Positions 26,507-31,004 of a DNA stretch of 31,004 nt are shown here, in pieces. Below the pieces are notes generated by a model. That model saw nothing but the letters and a program-made list of their open reading frames with translations. It did not search any database and had not been told where the DNA came from. Both the position numbers and the translations under genes were made by a program. This DNA is from Endotrypanum monterogeii (Eukaryota; Euglenozoa; Kinetoplastea; Trypanosomatida; Trypanosomatidae): contig CM007335.1 of assembly GCA_000333855.2 (NCBI GenBank), positions 119,768 to 150,771 on the forward strand, given 5' to 3'. How positions within the stretch are numbered: the first letter of the stretch is position 1; every line of letters starts with the position of its first letter.

Positions 26507-28660
26507 ATGCTGCGGCGTGGCCTTTCCATATTCGCTCCGAACATCCCGCGGAGCGTCTGGGACCCGGCGCATCATAACGAAAACTGGGTGGACAGCTACA
26601 GCACAAGCATCGCCGACCGCCGACACTGGCCTGCAAAAAAGTGGTCTATCGGTCTGGAGCCTCGCACTCCACGTGACTGGCTTCGTTTTTCTTACCGGAA
26701 TTTGGCCTACGCGTATAACGGAGCGCTGCGTTCCTGCGCAACATTCCCCGAGATGTTAGTCTACTATAAAGAGATGAAGCAGCGTGGTGTCAAAGTTGAC
26801 GTGGACACGATGAACGCACTGCTCTCGCGTGCCGCGCGGTACGAGCACATCCAAGTCGATGATGTCTTCCTTCTTTTTGATGAGCTCACTGCCCTTGGTG
26901 CCCGACCCGATATTGCGTCCGTAGAGACGCTGCACACGGTGCTTGAACATGCGGCACACCAGCCACCGGAGTGGCGTGAGGCACGCCGTCGTCAGCTTGT
27001 CGAGATGTATCAGTTCCTCGCGCTGGAAGAGATCGAGCGCCTTGCCCCGCACCACGTTGATGCGCTGCTTTCCTCGCAAGTCGCACGTCTGCGACACAAC
27101 CTCAAAGAACTCAGCGCGAGTCTCAGCCCATCTGTCTACCAGCGCTACTTTGCGGCCATCGATCTTGGCGAGACACTCATCCAAGAGGTGCACAACTTTC
27201 TCTGGGAGTACGTTGGCTCTGATCACGCCGCCATGGATGTGCCGTCACTGCAGTTGCGCATTCCCTTTGTGGCCTCTGTGATGAAGCGGCCGCTGGTGAC
27301 AGCGGACCCGACCCAGTTAGGGCCAACCGATTTTGAGGACACGGATGTTTGTCGCGTGATACTGGCCGCGGTGGAGCGCTGTATAGACCGTGACTTCCAC
27401 GACAGTCGACCCGTCTCGGAGCGGCGGATGTACCTCGCGTTGTTGACGATACTCACCTCCAGCGGCGTTCTCTACTCAGCAGATCTCATGGCTCAGATGA
27501 TGGATATGGTGAAGTTCTCGCGCGACGAGCGCAGCCGCGATCGTGATGCTCAGCGACTATTCCGGTATGCCCTGCGCGGGTCCTCGGCAGCGGACGACGC
27601 TGCTTACCGCAAGCTTTGGCGGACTGTGGCGCCTGCAGTCGATGCGCGGGTCGTGGGACGGTATTTGGCTAGTAGGGACCCGTGGTCACCAGTTCACATC
27701 TGCCACGGTACAAATTTTGAATTCCGCGCGTTTCTGACACCACATCTAAACGCAAAGAGTCAAAGCAGCGGCAGTACCCCCCTTGCAGGAGCATCACCCG
27801 CTGCCCTGGCGAGCACCTCGCCGATGGTGGCTGCGGCTTCTGAGGCAGAGGAGGCTCTCGAAGGCGTTAGCGGTGACCTGCTTCCCGGCACCGGCCCTCA
27901 GACTTCCGAGACAGGGGTGCAGCGTGGCAGCACCAGTAGTGACCGCTTTGTCTCCCTAAAAACAGCGGAGGCGTTGCAACAGCGCTGGGACGATGTGCGC
28001 AAGTTGATAGACATCACGGGTGTGCTCAAGCTGCGTTCAGAGACGACGAGCGAGAGCACAACTGTTGCTACACCAACGCAGGAGGCGGCTCAGCAGGCAA
28101 TGGAAGTCTTCACTGGTGCGTCGGTGTTCCTGCGTGGGGTGGCCACTGGCTGCCGCTACGGTGGCTTGGCGGACGCTTTGGCTATCCAAGCGGTTGGGGA
28201 TGGCCAGCAACAGCATGCATCACACGTGGCGCCCAACGGAGACGCAGACGCGGTTACGGCCGATGATGCACGCAACAGCAACAGCCGCAGTGGTGGTGGT
28301 GGTGGCGGCAAAGTGGGCACGGAGCTATACGCAAGCGATCTAGACTTCGATGTTTGGCAGCGACTCCTACAGTGCGTGCAGCAGCTTCGTCAGGACATGG
28401 AGCACTTCATAGCCCGACAATATGAAGCGCACGGCTTGACAGTGGAGCCAGAGTTTGAGTGCTGGGAGGCGATCTTGGTGGTACTGCGCTGTATATTGGA
28501 TGTCTGCGTTGTGCACACTCAGCGATATGGGCGGGCGGCGGGCGGTGGTGTTGCCGAAAATTTATTTCAGGAAACGGCGCAGCTGCGCGCGCAGTTGGTG
28601 GAGGAGAGTCGCACCCGCTTTGGGGGGCGCATGCGCATCTTGTGGCTTCAGGAAGTGTAG
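26507..28660 (+). CDS. PPR-type protein, probably mitochondrial
   Basis: The protein has 717 residues. The N-terminus (MLRRGLSIFAPNIPRSVW) is basic, lacks acidic residues and fits a mitochondrial targeting sequence. Residues about 83-154 contain two pentatricopeptide-like repeats: LVYYKEMKQRGVKVDVDTMN and VFLLFDELTALGARPDIAS, with the typical xxMxxxGxxPD pattern. PPR repeats bind single-stranded RNA in organelles. In trypanosomatids many PPR proteins are subunits of, or associate with, the kinetoplast mitoribosome, and that is my inferred role. The region 155-420 is helix-rich but not clearly PPR. Residues about 425-485 and 570-605 are low-complexity (the latter with a glycine run encoded by GGT repeats at about 28292-28310). 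The C-terminal about 100 residues are helical again. The number of true repeats, and whether it is a ribosomal subunit or an assembly factor, are open. Confidence 0.75.
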   Translation: MLRRGLSIFAPNIPRSVWDPAHHNENWVDSYSTSIADRRHWPAKKWSIGLEPRTPRDWLRFSYRNLAYAYNGALRSCATFPEMLVYYKEMKQRGVKVDVDTMNALLSRAARYEHIQVDDVFLLFDELTALGARPDIASVETLHTVLEHAAHQPPEWREARRRQLVEMYQFLALEEIERLAPHHVDALLSSQVARLRHNLKELSASLSPSVYQRYFAAIDLGETLIQEVHNFLWEYVGSDHAAMDVPSLQLRIPFVASVMKRPLVTADPTQLGPTDFEDTDVCRVILAAVERCIDRDFHDSRPVSERRMYLALLTILTSSGVLYSADLMAQMMDMVKFSRDERSRDRDAQRLFRYALRGSSAADDAAYRKLWRTVAPAVDARVVGRYLASRDPWSPVHICHGTNFEFRAFLTPHLNAKSQSSGSTPLAGASPAALASTSPMVAAASEAEEALEGVSGDLLPGTGPQTSETGVQRGSTSSDRFVSLKTAEALQQRWDDVRKLIDITGVLKLRSETTSESTTVATPTQEAAQQAMEVFTGASVFLRGVATGCRYGGLADALAIQAVGDGQQQHASHVAPNGDADAVTADDARNSNSRSGGGGGGKVGTELYASDLDFDVWQRLLQCVQQLRQDMEHFIARQYEAHGLTVEPEFECWEAILVVLRCILDVCVVHTQRYGRAAGGGVAENLFQETAQLRAQLVEESRTRFGGRMRILWLQEV

Positions 28661-29196
28661 GCCAACTGGCTGTATCATGAATAGGTTCCGACTTTTCGAT
28701 TGTGTGTGCTTACTTCCGTGTCTACCATGACCACCGAGGGAGAAAAAAAAGGGGGAGTGAGGAGAGGGGGGCACTTGTACTTTCTCTCGTCTTTCATTCG
28801 CCCATGTTTTCTACTTTGTGTGTGTTTGTGTGTCAGTGTGTCTCCCTCCTCGTCTATGGAAAGGCTCATGGATGCGTTCGCTTTGATTCTTTTTTTTTTT
28901 TTTTGAGTGACGGGCGTGTGGGGGGTGGGGGGAGACGCGTATCAGAGCAAAAGAGGCCGGGGTGGGGGCACACCACACGGAGGATCATGCATCGCCGGCG
29001 GGAGGGGGGGGAGGGGGGCAGGAGGTCGGATCTGTGATGTAGGTGAAGTTGCCACTTGACTATGGCTCCTGTTCCAGTCACCTTGTACGCTGGCTCTCCC
29101 CTCCGCCCCCGCCTCTTTCTCACTCACGCACACAGAATGCGAGCTGGCAGGGCAGGGGGATATTCATGATATCTCCACTGCCCCCAAACCACCACC

Positions 29197-29245
29197 ACGG
29201 ATTGCAGAGGCTGACCAAAGTAAATAAGGAAAAGAATGTAACCCA
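29197..29245 (+). repeat. Short dispersed repeat, copy A
   Basis: Matches 30949-31004 over essentially its whole length with a few single- or double-base gaps; the core is AGAGGCTGA, CCAAAGTAAATAA, GGAAAAGAAT and GTAACCCA in order. It lies between the PPR gene and the small membrane protein gene. See findings. Confidence 0.8.
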
Positions 29246-29647
29246 CCCACTTCCTTTAGATCTCCACGCCAACATCTTTGTGTGCACGTACTCGATTCAT
29301 ATCTTTTTTTTTTCTTTAACCCCTGCATCATTTTATCATCACCCTCCCCTCCCCTCCCCCTCTGAGACCCCACACCACATCATCATCACACCCCCGCTCA
29401 GCGCTGTGTCTGGAATAAGAGGAGGGAGGGAGAGGGGAGATGATGGTAAAAAACGAAACGCTGGGGTATATGTCGACGTGCCGATATTCCGCCTTGCCTT
29501 CTCAAGGGCTATGAACGATGTCCTCAAAAGATTTTCTCTCTATATCTACTTGGGTCGCTCTCCTTTCTTTCCCGGGGGCACGTTTCTGTCTTTGTCATAA
29601 TCTCTCCACGTCATTCACACAGAGCATCTCTCATCTTCGCTGCACAT

Positions 29648-29694
29648 CCTCCCTCTCTCCCCCCTTTCTTTATCATCGTTTTTTTTTTTTGTAG
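29648..29694 (+). promoter_or_regulatory. Candidate trans-splice acceptor of the small membrane protein gene
   Basis: C/T-rich DNA and a T-run (29680-29690) lead into GTAG, with the AG at 29693-29694. A second AG follows at 29698-29699. Either gives a 5' UTR of 10-15 bases before ATG 29710. Confidence 0.6.
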
Positions 29695-29709
29695 TTCAGC
29701 GAGCCCCAG

Positions 29710-30090
29710 ATGAGGTCTTCCCCGGGAGCACCTAGGCCCAATGGAGTCCCCGGGGTGCCATTCTCACCTTTTGGCTCCAATGGTCCGGACATGACGCAGC
29801 TGATGCGGTACATCCCAACTATCATGAGGGTAGCCAGTCAGATCCCGGGAATCCTTCTGGGCTTCTTTGCGACCATCGCGTACATGCTCCTCGTTGTACG
29901 CCGAAAGAACTTCACCGACACAATTTCCCCCGTCGCTGGTTTTCATATCTTCTCATTTTTTTTACTGCGTGAGCTGATCGAGCCGTTACAGATGGGGCAA
30001 AAACGTGCCCATGCCGCGCGCGCGCGCGCGGCGCAGCAACGTTCCTTCACAACAGACATCGCGATGGGTTACAGGGAAACACTCGACTGA
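29710..30090 (+). CDS. Small unrecognised protein with two hydrophobic segments
   Basis: The protein has 126 residues and is not recognised. The N-terminal 27 residues are Pro/Gly-rich. Hydrophobic segments lie at about 45-64 (IPGILLGFFATIAYMLLVV) and 73-90 (GFHIFSFFLLRELI), separated by the basic RRKNF, which suggests a hairpin membrane protein. A basic Ala/Arg run (HAARARAAQQ) encoded by a (GC)n tract (about 30013-30032) follows, then a polar tail. Small hairpin proteins like this occur in mitochondrial and ER membranes, but nothing here fixes the location. The start is supported by the strong splice acceptor immediately upstream; Met28 is an unlikely alternative. Confidence 0.72.
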   Translation: MRSSPGAPRPNGVPGVPFSPFGSNGPDMTQLMRYIPTIMRVASQIPGILLGFFATIAYMLLVVRRKNFTDTISPVAGFHIFSFFLLRELIEPLQMGQKRAHAARARAAQQRSFTTDIAMGYRETLD

Positions 30091-30869
30091 CGCATCGAGT
30101 ACGCATACCTGTGTGATGAGCTTCTCTTGAACGTTGTGATGCGGAGTGCATCACCCCACCACACACAGACACACATCACCGCCAAGTCCAAGGCCTTTTC
30201 TCAGGGTGGAGCTGCTATACCACGCGTCGAGGGGAGAGGTATGAGGGGCCACGGTCATGTGTATACATACAACTCTTTATGCGTATCTGTTTCATGTCTG
30301 TGCGTGCATGCGCGCGCGTTGGCGCGGCAGGTGTCTTGTCCTTCTTTTTTTTCTCTTTCCCGAACAACAATAACACCAACTACAGCAACAGAAAGAGGCA
30401 AACACTCTTGTACGTGTGTTTTGCGAGGATGCGATCAAGTTGGGGTGGAGGTACGTCGACATGTGTGCACTCCCTTCTGGTTGTGAAAGACACTCCTAGC
30501 GCTGACGAGTATTCATCATAGAAGCCAGCGAGAGTTGGACGGGGAGAAATGCGAGGGCCAGTCACCCTATCGAAGGTGATACGTAGAAGAGAGGCGGGGC
30601 AAGGGAGGAGTCTTCCCTCACACCTTCGCCAGTGTAACACATCTGGGCGCGGGCACAACTAAAAAAAAAAGAAAATACGAGTGCACATTTTGATCTCACT
30701 CTTCACGCCGGAAGTAGACGCTCGACACCGACCTATTCATAAATTCTTCTTTTATGATGGCGGTGGTGATACATGTGGTCTTCTTATCGCATTCCCTTTA
30801 AATGTCCCTAAAGGAGCTCAGAAATTTATTTGGTTTGATGGACAGCTACTGCTCTCCTTTTTCTTATTA

Positions 30870-30872
<3 letters not shown>

Positions 30873-30906
<34 letters not shown>
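30873..30906. repeat. (TA)n microsatellite
   Basis: About 17 alternating TA units, the longest TA tract in the window, ending about 40 bases before copy B of the dispersed repeat. Confidence 0.9.
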
Positions 30907-30908
<2 letters not shown>

Positions 30909-30948
30909 TCTCCTCTACTCTCTCTCGTCCGTCGGTCCGTACACGCAG

Positions 30949-31004
30949 ACGGTACTTGCGAGAGGCTGAACCAAAGTAAATAAAGGAAAAGAATACGTAA
31001 CCCA
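30949..31004 (+). repeat. Short dispersed repeat, copy B (truncated by window)
   Basis: Matches 29197-29245 with small gaps and reaches the last base of the window, so its true right end is not visible. Confidence 0.8.

Larger units (their letters stand above)
28661..29709. other. Spacer with G-rich block and a short dispersed repeat
   Basis: Contains A- and T-homopolymers (28743-28750, 28891-28904), a very G-rich block (about 28910-29031), copy A of a ~50-base repeat (29197-29245), a C/T-rich stretch (29341-29362), and a strong pyrimidine tract before the next gene (29648-29691). The longest open frame (29043-29600) has no recognisable domain and crosses the repeat and pyrimidine tracts, so it is not called. 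Confidence 0.55.
30091..31004. other. Spacer at the window end
   Basis: No gene is seen. It contains T- and A-homopolymers (30344-30351, 30661-30670), (TA)n at 30873-30906 and copy B of the ~50-base repeat at 30949-31004, cut by the window edge. The open frame 30681-30983 starts at GTG and ends in the (TA)n tract, so it is rejected. Confidence 0.6.

Noticed and set aside
29043..29600. 185-codon open frame in the spacer after the PPR gene
   Set aside because: Low complexity, starts amid a G-rich block, crosses the dispersed repeat and has no recognisable motif.
30681..30983. 100-codon open frame near the window end
   Set aside because: Starts with GTG and ends in Ile-Tyr alternation from the (TA)n tract.
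1..31004. CRISPR array, prophage, insertion sequence or bacterial operon
   Set aside because: No direct-repeat/spacer pattern, integrase, transposase or ribosome-binding sites; repeats are simple microsatellites, gene duplicates and one short dispersed element.

Overview
The window looks like nuclear DNA of a trypanosomatid, most probably Leishmania. Every convincing gene lies on the + strand without introns, as expected inside a directional polycistronic unit. The spacers are 0.5-3 kb long and full of pyrimidine tracts, homopolymers and (CA/TG)n and (TA)n microsatellites. Many genes have a pyrimidine tract followed by an AG shortly before the start codon, the signature of spliced-leader trans-splicing. 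I see no operons, Shine-Dalgarno sites, CRISPR array, rRNA, tRNA or recognisable complete mobile element. Species and chromosome cannot be fixed from the sequence alone.

Layout, left to right: (1) 829-2745, an unrecognised protein with two CxxC pairs. (2) 3963-6087, a membrane-anchored alpha/beta hydrolase resembling isoprenylcysteine methylesterase (ICME), interrupted by a frameshift. (3) 9071-12133, its longer intact paralogue, separated by a nearly 3 kb spacer. (4) 13169-14458, a low-complexity protein with a C-terminal coiled coil. (5) 15002-16996, a membrane protein with an N-terminal hydrophobic segment and a C-terminal anchor. (6) 17568-20705, an RluA-type RNA pseudouridine synthase with large insertions. 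(7) 21557-21883 and 22798-23124, two copies of ribosomal stalk protein P1 with identical proteins. (8) 23757-25775, an unrecognised beta-propeller-like protein. (9) 26507-28660, a PPR-type protein, probably mitochondrial. (10) 29710-30090, a small two-hydrophobic-segment protein.

The genes do not form an obvious pathway; mixed neighbours are normal in trypanosomatid units. Three genes have an RNA or translation theme (pseudouridine synthase, P1 pair, PPR protein).

The best leads for follow-up are in the hydrolase pair. It carries two almost identical DNA patches inside otherwise diverged genes (gene conversion), a localised frameshift in copy 1, an altered oxyanion motif in copy 2, and a conserved C-terminal VCPF tail. 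A second lead is an undescribed (to me) ~50-nt repeat found in two spacers at 29197-29245 and 30949-31004. I found no defence system or other clearly novel multi-gene system.
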